Shown here: piece after piece, positions 50,036 to 59,004 of the stretch | Layout: each line of letters begins with the position of its first letter | Position numbering within the stretch: position 1 is the first letter of the stretch | Source of the DNA: Candidatus Nitrosopumilus sp. | GTDB taxonomy: Archaea > Thermoproteota > Nitrososphaeria > Nitrososphaerales > Nitrosopumilaceae | DNA length: 63,112 nucleotides | NCBI GenBank assembly: GCA_029255365.1 | Contig: JAPFQF010000009.1 | Coordinates: 1 to 63,112 of the forward strand | Direction: 5' to 3' | Notes under the pieces: model-generated | What the model saw: only the letters and a program-made list of their open reading frames with translations | Told to the model about the DNA's origin: nothing | Database searches by the model: none | Translations under genes and position numbers: made by a program

Positions 50036-51622
50036 ATGAATAAGTTAGATTCTGCCACATCCAAAGCATGTAGTGAAATCACTCAAAATCTACTAGTAAT
50101 TAATGAGCCGAGTAAAAAACAAGTAAAAGAAGAAATCATAAAAATTTGTATCAAATATTCACTAGACAGAATTCCAAAAAATTATGAAATATTATCAATG
50201 GCAAAAGAAGGTGATTTTGATAAATTAAAAAAAGTATTGATAAGAAAACCGGCTAAAACAGCATCCGGAGTATCAGTAGTAGCGTTGATGCCAAAACCGT
50301 ATGCATGTCCTCATGGTAGATGTACATATTGTCCAGGAGGAATCGAGTTTAATTCTCCCAACAGCTATACAGGAAAAGAGCCATCATCACTAAATGCAAT
50401 TGAAAACAAATTCGACCCTAAATTGCAAATCACATCAAAGATTAAAAAATTAATTGCTTTCGGACATGATCCATCCAAAATGGAAGTAGTGATAGTTGGT
50501 GGAACATTTCTGTTCATGCCAAAAGACTATCAGAAAGATTTCATCAAATCATGTTATGATGCATTAAATGGAATTGATTCAAAAGATTTGGAAGAGGCAA
50601 AATCTAACAACGAACACGCGGCAATAAGAAATGTAGGATTTACAATTGAAACAAAACCAGACTATTGTAAGAAAGAACACGTTGATTTAATGTTAAGTTA
50701 TGGAATTACAAGAGTTGAGATAGGAGTTCAAACATTACAAGAAAGAGTTTACAAAATAGTTAACAGAGGTCACAACTATAATGATGTAATCGAATCATTC
50801 CAAATTTCAAAAGACGCAGGATACAAACTAGTTGCACACATGATGCCAGGCTTACCAACAATGAAACCAGAAGAAGATATTGCGGATTTTAAAAAATTGT
50901 TTTCAGATCCAGAATTGCGTCCAGACATGTTGAAAATTTATCCGTCACTGGTTATTGAAAACACACCATTGTACGAAGAATACAAGCAGGGAAAATACAT
51001 ACCATATTCAGATGAAGACATGATCAAAGTGTTAACAGAAGCAAAAAGAAACGTTCCAAAATGGGTGCGAATCATGAGAGTTCAGAGAGAAATTACGCCA
51101 GGGGAGATCATAGCAGGACCAAAAGCAGGCAATTTGAGACAAATCGTACACCAAAATCTAGCCAAGCAGGGGCTCTCTTGCAAATGTATCAGATGCAGAG
51201 AGGCAGGACTGGACAACAAAAAATCAGATGGCGGCGAGATAAAATTAAACAGAATTGACTATGATTCGTCAGGCGGAAAAGAAGCGTTCTTGTCATATGA
51301 GGATAGGAATGAATCAATCTATGGATTTTTGAGATTAAGAAAACCAAGTGCAGACGCACATAGAGATGAAATCAAGCAGGACACATGTATAGTAAGAGAG
51401 ATTCACGTGTACGGGAAATCACTAAAGCTTGGAGAAAAAGAAAAAGACGAAATTCAGCATTCAGGACTGGGAAAGAACCTGATGAAAGAAGCTGAAAAGA
51501 TATCCAAAGAAGAATTCGATGCTAAAAGACTTTTAGTAATCAGTGCAGTAGGTACAAGAGAATATTATCAAAAATTAGGGTATTCGTTATATGGGCCATA
51601 CATGTCAAAGACATTGAATTAG
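50036..51622 (+). CDS. elp3: Elp3-type tRNA uridine-34 carboxymethyltransferase (radical SAM/GNAT)
   Basis: 528 aa. The radical-SAM cluster motif is ACPHGRCTYCPGG (C-x4-C-x2-C). VEIGVQTLQERVYKIVNRGH is in the middle, with KIYPSLVIENTPLYEEYKQG later. The C-terminal GNAT domain has HSGLGKNLMKEAEKISKEEF. Archaeal Elp3 alone installs the cm5 group on wobble uridine of tRNA. The lysyl-tRNA synthetase gene follows after 9 bp, so a tRNA-decoding operon is likely. Confidence 0.95.
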   Translation: MNKLDSATSKACSEITQNLLVINEPSKKQVKEEIIKICIKYSLDRIPKNYEILSMAKEGDFDKLKKVLIRKPAKTASGVSVVALMPKPYACPHGRCTYCPGGIEFNSPNSYTGKEPSSLNAIENKFDPKLQITSKIKKLIAFGHDPSKMEVVIVGGTFLFMPKDYQKDFIKSCYDALNGIDSKDLEEAKSNNEHAAIRNVGFTIETKPDYCKKEHVDLMLSYGITRVEIGVQTLQERVYKIVNRGHNYNDVIESFQISKDAGYKLVAHMMPGLPTMKPEEDIADFKKLFSDPELRPDMLKIYPSLVIENTPLYEEYKQGKYIPYSDEDMIKVLTEAKRNVPKWVRIMRVQREITPGEIIAGPKAGNLRQIVHQNLAKQGLSCKCIRCREAGLDNKKSDGGEIKLNRIDYDSSGGKEAFLSYEDRNESIYGFLRLRKPSADAHRDEIKQDTCIVREIHVYGKSLKLGEKEKDEIQHSGLGKNLMKEAEKISKEEFDAKRLLVISAVGTREYYQKLGYSLYGPYMSKTLN

Positions 51623-51631
51623 AGAAAAGAA

Positions 51632-53221
51632 ATGACAGAGCAAGAAATTATCGGAAAAGGAACATGGATTGACAAATTAGCTTCGGAACTACTTGAAAGA
51701 GAAAAAGCCCTGGGAAGAAACATAGATCTACTCAGAGTAGAAAGTGGGCTAGGAGCTTCAGGAATTCCGCATATTGGGAGTTTGGGAGACGCCGTAAGAG
51801 CATACGGGGTTAAACTGGCATTAGAAAATTTAGGATGCAAGTCGGAATTAATTGCATATTCAGATGATCTTGACGGATTAAGAAAAATTCCAGAAGGAAT
51901 GCAAGAGTTTGGCTTAGAGGAACACATTGCTAAACCGGTATCGTTAATTCCAGATCCTTATGGATGTCATGACTCTTACGGAATGCACATGAGCAGCATT
52001 CTATTAGACGGATTAGACAGAGTGGGAATAAAATATGAATTTAGAAGAGCAGTTGACACTTACAAACAGGGGTTGCTAAAAGAGCAAATCCATGCAATAT
52101 TACAAAACAGTGCAAAAATAGGAGATAAAATTTCAGAACTTGTAGGGCAAGAAAAATACCAGAAATATCTACCATATTTTCCAGTTTGTGCAAATTGTAA
52201 TCGTCTCTATACAGCAGAAGCTACCGAATACATTGCAGACGAGAGGAAAGTAAAGTACACATGCCATGATACAGAAATTGGCTCAAAAACAGTCAAGGGA
52301 TGCGGGCACACCGGAGAGGCAGACATCGGCAAAGATCTTGGAAAACTAGCCTGGAAAGTAGAATTTGCAGCAAGATGGAAAGCATTTGACATCAGATTTG
52401 AAGCATATGGCAAAGACATCATGGACTCAGTCAAAGTAAACGATTGGGTTGCAGATGAAATTTTAGAATTCCCACACCCGCACCATGTAAAGTATGAAAT
52501 GTTTCTAGACAAAGGTGGGAAAAAGATTTCAAAATCACTAGGAAATGTGATTACAGCTCAGAAATGGTTAGAGTTTGGCAGCCCAAAATCAATTCTATTA
52601 TTACTATACAAAAGAATTACAGGTGCAAGAGAGTTGGGATTTGACGACATTCCAGGACTGATGGCAGAATACAACGAACTAGAAGACATCTACTTTGGAC
52701 GAATCAAAGTGGATAACCAAGCAAAGTTAACAAAATCAAAAGGATTGTACGAATATGTAAATCTCCTAAACCCCCCAAAACAACCAAGCACGCATGTTAA
52801 CTATAGACTGGTAGTTGAATTAGCAAAGATATTCAAAGAAAACAGAAGCGAGCGAGTAATGAAAAAATTATTAGATTACGGAGTAATTAAAAATCCAGAA
52901 CCAGAAGTAGAGAAACTCATAGAACTTGCAGGAAACTATTCAAACGAATTTGACGAACAAGAAAAAACACATGTGGATTTAGATGACGCTGCAAAAAAGG
53001 CATTGAAATTGCTCGTAGAAGCGTTAGAAGGGGATGAAGAATTGGAAGACATTCAAAATACGATATATCAAATTGCTAAATCAAACGATGTCGAACCAAA
53101 AGATTTCTTTAAAATATTATATCAAATCATACTTGGAACTTCCAGAGGCCCCAAAATAGGACCATTCATTTCAGACATTGGACGAAAACAGGTAGCAAAG
53201 ACGCTTTCAGAGTATGTTTGA
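51632..53221 (+). CDS. lysK: Class I lysyl-tRNA synthetase
   Basis: 529 aa. The HIGH-like motif is SGIPHIGSLGDAVRA and the KMSKS-like motif GGKKISKSLGN. A zinc-binding-like insertion has CANCNRLYT and CGHTGEAD. Class I LysRS is found in most archaea and a few bacteria, in contrast to the usual class II enzyme. It is co-directional with elp3, whose target tRNAs include tRNA-Lys. Confidence 0.95.
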   Translation: MTEQEIIGKGTWIDKLASELLEREKALGRNIDLLRVESGLGASGIPHIGSLGDAVRAYGVKLALENLGCKSELIAYSDDLDGLRKIPEGMQEFGLEEHIAKPVSLIPDPYGCHDSYGMHMSSILLDGLDRVGIKYEFRRAVDTYKQGLLKEQIHAILQNSAKIGDKISELVGQEKYQKYLPYFPVCANCNRLYTAEATEYIADERKVKYTCHDTEIGSKTVKGCGHTGEADIGKDLGKLAWKVEFAARWKAFDIRFEAYGKDIMDSVKVNDWVADEILEFPHPHHVKYEMFLDKGGKKISKSLGNVITAQKWLEFGSPKSILLLLYKRITGARELGFDDIPGLMAEYNELEDIYFGRIKVDNQAKLTKSKGLYEYVNLLNPPKQPSTHVNYRLVVELAKIFKENRSERVMKKLLDYGVIKNPEPEVEKLIELAGNYSNEFDEQEKTHVDLDDAAKKALKLLVEALEGDEELEDIQNTIYQIAKSNDVEPKDFFKILYQIILGTSRGPKIGPFISDIGRKQVAKTLSEYV

Positions 53222-53223
53222 CC

Positions 53224-53424
53224 ATGGTTCACGGGGAACATAACAAATCAAAGAACAGTGGAGGATTCGCACTGATCATTCTAGGAGCACTATTGCTAAT
53301 TGTAGGGCCGCAAGAAGCAATTGTCCCAGCAAGCTTCAGCATAATTGCATGGGTTGGAGGGTTAATTATCGGGGGCATTGGATTTTATCTCAAATTCTTC
53401 AGATGGAAAACCAAACAAGAATAA
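53224..53424 (+). CDS. Small two-helix membrane protein
   Basis: 66 aa from the ATG at 53224; a TTG overlapping the lysK stop codon is possible. Helices are FALIILGALLLIVGPQEAI and FSIIAWVGGLIIGGIGFYLKFF, with a basic C-terminus (RWKTKQE). No family recognised. It lies in the elp3-lysK operon line. Confidence 0.6.
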   Translation: MVHGEHNKSKNSGGFALIILGALLLIVGPQEAIVPASFSIIAWVGGLIIGGIGFYLKFFRWKTKQE

Positions 53425-53460
53425 GAAAGGTTCATCTTTTGGAAAAATAGGAGTAGAGAC

Positions 53461-54240
53461 ATGGGATTTTTTGGCAAAAAGAAAGTAGAAGACACGTTAA
53501 AAGAAAACGAAGAATCAGGGCTCAAAACTGGACTAGAGTTGGAAATTGAAAAACTGCAAAAAGAAATTGACGGAAAACAAGTAGAACTGGATGAGATTGC
53601 TCAAAGAATTGCCACGGTAAAAGAAGAATACAGTTCAACGGTGGGAAGCTTGATGCTAGTAAAAAAAGAATTCAATCAAAAAAAGATGGAGTTGGACATC
53701 ATTCAGCGTGAATACAGAGAGACTAGGGAGAGGGCCAAAAAATTAGAATTAATCAAAGATTCAAAATTAATTGAAAAATTCAACAAGACAGAAGGAGATC
53801 ATTCAAAAATAAAAGAAGAATTAGATGAATTTACAAAAAAACATGATGAAATTAAAAAACAAATCGAACAAGAGCAATTTACACTGCACAGCATTAAAAA
53901 ACAGCAGGCGGAAGTTGAAAGAGAGCTAGACGAGGCAAACTCTAGACTGTACAATGCAAAATCAGAATTAGATAAAAAAGATACTTTTGAGGACACCAGC
54001 ATTCTAACTCCTTCTGAAAAAAAATTCATCGGAGTGAATAATGAGAGTCAAAAAAGTTCAGCAGGAATCATAGAGGCCGCAAGTGCAGTGGTAGGATCAT
54101 TGAAATCAAAACTCAACATGACACTAAAAGAATTGGAAACGGTTCAATCACTGTTGGAAAAAGAAAGAGAAGAGCACGCAAAAACAAAAAAGGATCTAGA
54201 AAAGATCAAACAAGCCACACAGTCACCTGCCAAACAGTAG
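53461..54240 (+). CDS. Long coiled-coil protein
   Basis: 259 aa, almost wholly charged heptad-like helix. It opens MGFFGKKKVEDTLKENEESG, then runs LEIEKLQKEIDGKQVELDEI and KKHDEIKKQIEQEQFTLHSI. There is a break near residues 180-200 (TSILTPSEKKFIGVN), then another coil to the end. No membrane segment. This layout recalls structural or scaffold coiled-coil proteins; no function is claimed. Confidence 0.75.
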   Translation: MGFFGKKKVEDTLKENEESGLKTGLELEIEKLQKEIDGKQVELDEIAQRIATVKEEYSSTVGSLMLVKKEFNQKKMELDIIQREYRETRERAKKLELIKDSKLIEKFNKTEGDHSKIKEELDEFTKKHDEIKKQIEQEQFTLHSIKKQQAEVERELDEANSRLYNAKSELDKKDTFEDTSILTPSEKKFIGVNNESQKSSAGIIEAASAVVGSLKSKLNMTLKELETVQSLLEKEREEHAKTKKDLEKIKQATQSPAKQ

Positions 54241-54329
54241 AGTAGTAAAACGCTATTGTCGTTTTAATTTCATTTCTTCTTCTGAAATTCCAAACAATAT
54301 TTTAGAATCAAATGCGTTCAGATTTCACA

Positions 54330-54428
54330 CTATCGCATGAATTCAGCCATCTCGATTGAGAAGAAGAAGAATGCGATTCCACCACCAATAATTGCAACCC
54401 AGGCTGCAATTTGTTTAATTTTAGACAT
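54330..54428 (-). CDS. Tiny single-pass membrane protein (32 aa)
   Basis: The frame reads MSKIKQIAAWVAIIGGGIAF followed by FFFSIEMAEFMR. One helix has a basic N-terminus and acidic end. It lies between the coiled-coil gene and a divergent small membrane protein gene, in a gap of about 250 bp. Plausible but not provable from sequence alone. Confidence 0.5.
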   Translation of the reverse strand: MSKIKQIAAWVAIIGGGIAFFFFSIEMAEFMR

Positions 54429-54493
54429 TTGAGAATAATTTTTCAGACTCATTATTGAATCTAATTGCCCATCTCAGACAATTATAATTAGAC

Positions 54494-54661
54494 ATGTTAT
54501 GTGAATACAACGTGGCAAGCATCAAGGATATCGGAAAATTCTTCTTATTCATATTTACAGGATTGGTAGTCATAATTGTAGGCTCCTTCATGGTTCGAGG
54601 TACGATGCACATGTGGGACAATCCGGAGGACAGTAAAAAAGATGAAAAGAAAAAGGACTAA
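54494..54661 (+). CDS. Small single-pass membrane protein
   Basis: 55 aa from the ATG (a GTG at 54512 would give 49, VASIKDIGKFF...). The helix FLFIFTGLVVIIVGSFMV is followed by a Met/His segment (RGTMHMWDNPED) and a highly charged tail (SKKDEKKKD). The MHMW stretch could bind metal. No family recognised. Confidence 0.55.
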   Translation: MLCEYNVASIKDIGKFFLFIFTGLVVIIVGSFMVRGTMHMWDNPEDSKKDEKKKD

Positions 54662-54690
54662 AATGTAAGTTCGCCAATAAAAAAATCGAG

Positions 54691-54990
54691 TTGTTTCAAG
54701 ATTCAACAATCAGAAAATCTCTAGATCATTACATTCAAAGAAGAATTCAAGAAATACCCACTGAAATTAAACAGACATTTCCAGCAATAAAACAAATTTG
54801 GAAATGTAAAGACGAAGCAGATTTCCTCTACGGATACTATGTGGGAAAAATTGAAGAAGGCGCCCTGCACTATTTGCTCAAAGCGACCAGGGCGTCAGCC
54901 GGAGGATACGTTGATACTTTTGAAATACGAGGAATAATTGAAACTCACAAAAAGTACTTGCAAGAGACAATAGAATTAGCAATCAATTAG
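54691..54990 (+). CDS. Protein of unknown function
   Basis: 99 aa from a TTG start. It is mainly helical and soluble: SLDHYIQRRIQEIPTEIKQT, DEADFLYGYYVGKIEEGALH, then ASAGGYVDTFEIRGIIETHK. No Cys cluster or signal peptide. It is 14 bp before a Cys-rich small gene, so the two are probably co-transcribed. Confidence 0.6.
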   Translation: MFQDSTIRKSLDHYIQRRIQEIPTEIKQTFPAIKQIWKCKDEADFLYGYYVGKIEEGALHYLLKATRASAGGYVDTFEIRGIIETHKKYLQETIELAIN

Positions 54991-55003
54991 TGAAGTAGAA
55001 ATA

Positions 55004-55198
55004 GTGCATCAATTTAGCGAATATATGGTAGGACCACAAGATGGCGGATTTGGATTTGATCAGTCCAAAAAATACACCAGTGTGGAGAACCTTGAAGAGA
55101 TTTGTGTGCAGTGCCAAGCAGGCCAACATAAAAAATGCCTAAAGAAATCAAAAGAACAGGAAGTTTGCGAATGCGAACACTGTATGATTTACGGTTAA
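55004..55198 (+). CDS. Small cysteine-rich zinc protein
   Basis: 64 aa from a GTG start. VQCQAGQHKKCLKKSKEQEV and CECEHCMIYG give six Cys and two His in the C-terminal half, probably one or two zinc sites. The N-terminal half is polar with Gly (GPQDGGFGFDQSKK). No family recognised. Confidence 0.6.
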   Translation: MHQFSEYMVGPQDGGFGFDQSKKYTSVENLEEICVQCQAGQHKKCLKKSKEQEVCECEHCMIYG

Positions 55199-55233
55199 TG
55201 ATTTTGAGAAGTTTTTAATTTATTGTCTAAAAA

Positions 55234-55566
55234 TTAAATAGCAGTCAATTTGTTTTCTAATTCCTGAATCTCTTTTTTGTATGAATCAGAAACATTTCGG
55301 GCAAATTCTTTGTGTGCTGAAACAATAGTAGTCAATGCCTCTTTGTATTCTAAATGTCCTTTCTTCAAAACATCACAAGATTCAAGAGAAGTAATGTGTC
55401 CAGTGACAGTAGCAATGGCATCTTTTTGATTAAATTTCACTATACCACCAAAGGCCTCAATTAGCATGAATGCCGATTCTGCCTTGCATTTGTAAGTAAC
55501 TCTACCAGTTTCAGTATTGAATAATTGGGTTATACCTCCAGGTTTTCTAGTTACAATAACTGTCAT
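55234..55566 (-). CDS. Protein of unknown function
   Basis: 110 aa. An N-terminal beta-like part (TVIVTRKPGGITQLFNTETG) is followed by a helical C-terminal third (YKKEIQELENKL, coiled coil). One Cys in each half. It is 41 bp downstream of the ferritin gene on the same strand. No family recognised. Confidence 0.6.
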   Translation of the reverse strand: MTVIVTRKPGGITQLFNTETGRVTYKCKAESAFMLIEAFGGIVKFNQKDAIATVTGHITSLESCDVLKKGHLEYKEALTTIVSAHKEFARNVSDSYKKEIQELENKLTAI

Positions 55567-55607
55567 GAAATGATTGAAAATGACGAGGTATTAATTATTT
55601 TAGAAAA

Positions 55608-56123
55608 CTATGCTGCAGCATCAGCTGGTGCTGTAGCCTCTGCTGCAAGAAACTTGTCAATCTCGTTTATTCCTAATTTGTCTCTGCCAAGAAGATCAAA
55701 CTTTTGTAAAATTGTTTCAAACTTTGTTTCTTCCTGTACTTGTTCGTTAACAAACCATTCTAGGAACACATAGGTAGAATGGTCTTTTTCTTTTTGTGCA
55801 ATCTCGACCATGTTATGAATGGCTTTAGTTACAGCTTGTTCACTTTTTAGTGCAGTCTGGATTAACACCTCAAGGGATTTGTAAGAACTGATTGGGGCTC
55901 GAGTTGCAGGGATTGTTGCAATTGTTCCAAGGGAATTAAGATAATGAACTATTTTGAGCATGTGGGTTCTTTCTTCATCAGACTGTACGTAAAAGTAATT
56001 TGCAGCTCCTCGATATCCAGTTACTTGACACCAGGATGCCATTGCAAGATAACTGTTAGATGCAGAGGCTTCAAGTGTAACTTGATCGTTTAGTGCTTTT
56101 TTCATGTTAGTGGAAAGTTTCAT
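55608..56123 (-). CDS. ftn: Ferritin
   Basis: 171 aa, the usual ferritin length. Ferroxidase ligands appear in order: Glu in QVTLEASASNSYLAMASW, Glu/His in SDEERTHMLKIVHYLNSLG, and Glu in MVEIAQKEKD and FVNEQVQEETKFE. The Ala/Pro-rich tail (AAEATAPADAAA) is unusual. It stores iron as a 24-mer. The partial NRAMP gene lies upstream on the same strand, separated by a broken fragment. Confidence 0.93.
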   Translation of the reverse strand: MKLSTNMKKALNDQVTLEASASNSYLAMASWCQVTGYRGAANYFYVQSDEERTHMLKIVHYLNSLGTIATIPATRAPISSYKSLEVLIQTALKSEQAVTKAIHNMVEIAQKEKDHSTYVFLEWFVNEQVQEETKFETILQKFDLLGRDKLGINEIDKFLAAEATAPADAAA

Positions 56124-56175
56124 GATTGTAATATTGCCTGTTTTTTGTATTAAAAAAACTTGCTAAAATTCCACA

Positions 56176-56510
56176 TTATGGAGTTTTAAGAGAAACACCT
56201 ACACATGAAAAATTGGCCCTATCACGAATTTCACTATCTTGAAGACCAGAATAGGAATAGATGAATGTTGTATCGTGAAGATATGTTCCATAACCAGTTA
56301 TTTCACATGTCTTAAAATCCCAAGTCTGAATCAAGGCACCAGTTCCGTCAAGAACATCAACAGCCAAATCAAATTCATTTAGCAAACTACCCCTATCCAT
56401 CCAATCAGCAACAAAATCATAGAAAGGTGCTTTATCAACACTGGGAACAGATTCCAAATAGAATTGGGGGTTAGTTTCACGAAAGTCATAAACTATTCCA
56501 GCTGGAAAGA
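56176..56510 (-). pseudogene. C-terminal fragment of a secreted protein fused behind the NRAMP break
   Basis: An open frame without a natural start runs from about 56510: AGIVYDFRETNPQFYLES, then DFVADWMDRGSLLNEFDLAV, LIQTWDFKTCEITGYGTYL and RANFSCVGVSLKTP. It has two Cys and beta-rich character, like the end of an extracellular domain. It does not resemble NRAMP and is in another frame, so the two parts come from different genes joined by a deletion. Confidence 0.55.
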
Positions 56511-57115
56511 TCCACAGCTGTTGGCATCCACCCCATTAATGCAAGTAAGAAAAAGATTCCAGAAATTTCCCATAGTTCTTTAGGTTGAAAATCCTGTACT
56601 TGTTCAACAGGTCCATTATACATCGCAAACAAAAATGCAGATACCGTAGAAACTAGCAAAACAATTACAATTATCTTGATCATGCTATCTAACACATTGT
56701 ATTTACCAACAGCCAAAATTGAAATACAAATTGCAAACAATATCACTACAGTCCACTCACCAAGAAAATCAACTCCAAAAAGATTTTCAAAAAATCCCGC
56801 AGTTACAAATCCAACCGCCCCTGTTACAAAAAACATGGATGAAACTGTAAGTAAAAAGTACAACCACAGTGCAGGTTTGCCAAGTTTTTTGTAACCATCA
56901 ATGATACTTGTTTGTGTAGAGTTTGCATAACGAGAACCATACTCAAAGAAAGGATACTTCAATAAAGTTACCAGTATCACAAATCCTAAAATCATCAAAC
57001 CAAAATCAGCTCCTGCCCTAGTGGACTGTACTAGGTGAGATACGCCTATTGCAGTGCTTGCAAATAATATCCCAGGTCCAGCAGTTTTTGAGAATTGTGA
57101 AAATTTTGAATTCAT
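56486..57115 (-). pseudogene. Truncated NRAMP-family divalent-metal transporter
   Basis: 209 aa from the ATG at 57115, about half the usual ~400. Real NRAMP features are present: FSKTAGPGILFASTAIGVSH (in place of the usual DPG motif) and KYPFFEYGSRYANSTQTSI. It then goes to LALMGWMPTAVDLSSWNSL and ends, where intact members continue with about four or five more helices. Loss of the second half should abolish transport. It begins 4 bp after the carbonic-anhydrase-like gene. Confidence 0.75.
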
Positions 57116-57119
57116 TGTT

Positions 57120-57485
57120 TTATACAGTATGGATATTCCATGAACCATCAACCCAGACACCCATTACTTTGGCACCTAAATTCCATGAAGAAATCACTTT
57201 GACTGCATTTTTAATTTGAGCAATATGTTCTTCATCAGATACAGGATTTGCAGCACAGTCATAATGACCAGATACCACAACTAATTCAGATTTATGGGCA
57301 TTGATGGAAATTCCAACTTTAGTTTTGATGGATTCAATTACAGCTGTGATGTTCTTGTCCACACCGGGTTCAGTTATTGTATCAACATAATCTATTGAAA
57401 AATTTTCTTTTATCCAATCGTTTAATGGAATTTGAATTCTTCCATCCATACAAGACACAGATGTTGCAAATTTCCCTTCAGCCAT
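57120..57485 (-). CDS. Small beta-carbonic-anhydrase-like protein
   Basis: 121 aa. ATSVSCMDGRIQIPL has the C-x-D-x-R motif and VVSGHYDCAANP the H-x2-C motif of the beta-carbonic anhydrase zinc site. It is shorter than the normal ~170-200 residues and lacks several core helices, so CO2 hydration is uncertain. It may be one of the short CA-fold proteins of unknown use. It is upstream of the truncated NRAMP gene. Confidence 0.68.
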   Translation of the reverse strand: MAEGKFATSVSCMDGRIQIPLNDWIKENFSIDYVDTITEPGVDKNITAVIESIKTKVGISINAHKSELVVVSGHYDCAANPVSDEEHIAQIKNAVKVISSWNLGAKVMGVWVDGSWNIHTV

Positions 57486-57514
57486 GATTAGAGAAAAATG
57501 ATCTACCTTAAAAA

Positions 57515-58069
57515 TTATTTTTTATACAAAAAACAGTCAGATGTGTGGTCATTTACCATACCGATTGCTTGCATTAATGCATAACAGATGGTAGGGCCTA
57601 CAAAATTAAATCCACGTTTTTTGAGATCTTTGCTTAATTTTTCAGATATTTCAGTCGACGCAGGCAAGTCGGATAATTTTTTAAATTTATTTTTTATGGG
57701 GTTGTGATTAACAAAACCCCACAAATAATTATCAAAAGAACCAAACTCAGATTGAATTTTTAGAAATTCTTTTGCATTGTTTATTGCAGAATGAATTTTT
57801 AGTTTATTACGAATTATAGATTCGTCTTGTAACAGTTTTTCCACATGTTTTTGAGTATATTTTGAGACTTTTTTAGCGTCAAAATTTGAAAACGCCTTTC
57901 TATACCCCTCCCGGCGTTTGAGAATAGTAGTCCAGGACAAGCCAGCTTGAGCCCCCTCCAATATCAAAAACTCGAATAGTTTTTGATCATCATGTTGAGG
58001 AGCCCCCCATTCTTCATCATGATATGTCGTATTAGGTTCGTCTTTTGCCCAAAGACATCGCTTTTTCAT
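57515..58069 (-). CDS. tag: DNA-3-methyladenine glycosylase I
   Basis: 184 aa from the ATG at 58069; a longer frame open upstream is not used. CLWAKDEPNTTYHDEEWGAP and FEFLILEGAQAGLSWTTILKRREGYRKAF are the hallmarks of Tag. The C-terminal zinc-site residues appear as MVNDHTSDCF. It excises 3-methyladenine from DNA. The 38-residue gap before it is AT-rich promoter DNA. Confidence 0.95.
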   Translation of the reverse strand: MKKRCLWAKDEPNTTYHDEEWGAPQHDDQKLFEFLILEGAQAGLSWTTILKRREGYRKAFSNFDAKKVSKYTQKHVEKLLQDESIIRNKLKIHSAINNAKEFLKIQSEFGSFDNYLWGFVNHNPIKNKFKKLSDLPASTEISEKLSKDLKKRGFNFVGPTICYALMQAIGMVNDHTSDCFLYKK

Positions 58070-58119
58070 AGTTTGATTTATGAAATGATTCAAAATAACA
58101 GTTACCAAAGAGATACGGT

Positions 58120-58545
58120 ATGAAATTAAATCCACAGTTATTGCAAATCAACAGAAATGTTCTAATCTGTTTTATCATCTCAGCATCACTATCTGCAATT
58201 GTCGCTCAACTATTAGGAGATCAAGAGAATTACTTCAATACAACAATTACCATAGTTATTGGATATGTGATTTATTTTGGAATTTTTTCTGTGTTGTTTT
58301 ATTTTGATAACAAAGACAGATACAAGGCAATGAAATCAAATTTAATCAAAAAAGAACTACTAGCTATGATTTCATCATTTGGGGTTGGCGAAATTATTTA
58401 TCTTGGAATAAGATGGCCCACATTGTATTATTTTCTTGAAATTGGAATTGAACCATATTTGGCATCGTTAGTTTCAGAAATTATTTCTACTTCATGCTAT
58501 ATGATATCAGTAACAGTGTTTCTTAGAAAAACAAAAACATTTTAG
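58120..58545 (+). CDS. Multi-pass membrane protein of unknown function
   Basis: 141 aa with four hydrophobic segments (VLICFIISASLSAIVAQLL, TIVIGYVIYFGIFSVLFYF, ELLAMISSFGVGEIIYLGI and a last one near TSCYMISVTVFL). No Cys cluster or known motif. It resembles GtrA-like small integral proteins in size but not clearly in sequence. It ends next to the stop of the convergent CBS gene. Confidence 0.65.
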   Translation: MKLNPQLLQINRNVLICFIISASLSAIVAQLLGDQENYFNTTITIVIGYVIYFGIFSVLFYFDNKDRYKAMKSNLIKKELLAMISSFGVGEIIYLGIRWPTLYYFLEIGIEPYLASLVSEIISTSCYMISVTVFLRKTKTF

Positions 58546-58944
58546 TTATTTTGCCAGTTGTGTAACAAGATCAGTGGATGTAATTATTCCAATAATCTTA
58601 CCATTTTCAGTAACTGCAAGTTTTCTAATTTTTTTGCTAGTCATTCTTTCTGCGGCTGCAGAAATTGATGCATCATGATTTATTGTGATTAGAGGGGAAG
58701 ACATTATTTTTTCCGCATGAGTGTCAAAGGGTAAATTGTTTGCAGCAAGTTTTGTTGCAAAATCTCTATCAGTTACAATACCTACAGGGTTACCATTATC
58801 TTGTACAAGTATTGCACCGATTCCTCCCTGCTCCATCATCTTTGCTATTTGCAATGCGGTAGTAGAGGTGTTTACTGTAATTAGTGTCCTAGTCATAATA
58901 TCTTGAATCAAAATAGAAGAATAATTGAAATCATCACGACTCAT
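58546..58944 (-). CDS. Two-CBS-domain protein
   Basis: 132 aa made of a tandem CBS pair: IMTRTLITVNTSTTALQIAKMMEQGGIGAILV with NPVGIVTDRDF, and IMSSPLITINHDASISAAAERMTSKK with KIIGIITSTDLV. CBS pairs bind adenine nucleotides and sense energy state. Here they stand alone; the partner is unknown. Confidence 0.93.
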   Translation of the reverse strand: MSRDDFNYSSILIQDIMTRTLITVNTSTTALQIAKMMEQGGIGAILVQDNGNPVGIVTDRDFATKLAANNLPFDTHAEKIMSSPLITINHDASISAAAERMTSKKIRKLAVTENGKIIGIITSTDLVTQLAK

Positions 58945-59004
58945 TATTTACTTAAAAAATTATAATATTTAAGATATTCATAAATAATTAACTTTACTTA
59001 TAAA

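Noticed and set aside
54421-54621. Minus-strand 66-codon frame opposite the small membrane protein gene
   Set aside because: The plus strand encodes a clear transmembrane helix with charged tail; the minus frame has odd composition and no signal.
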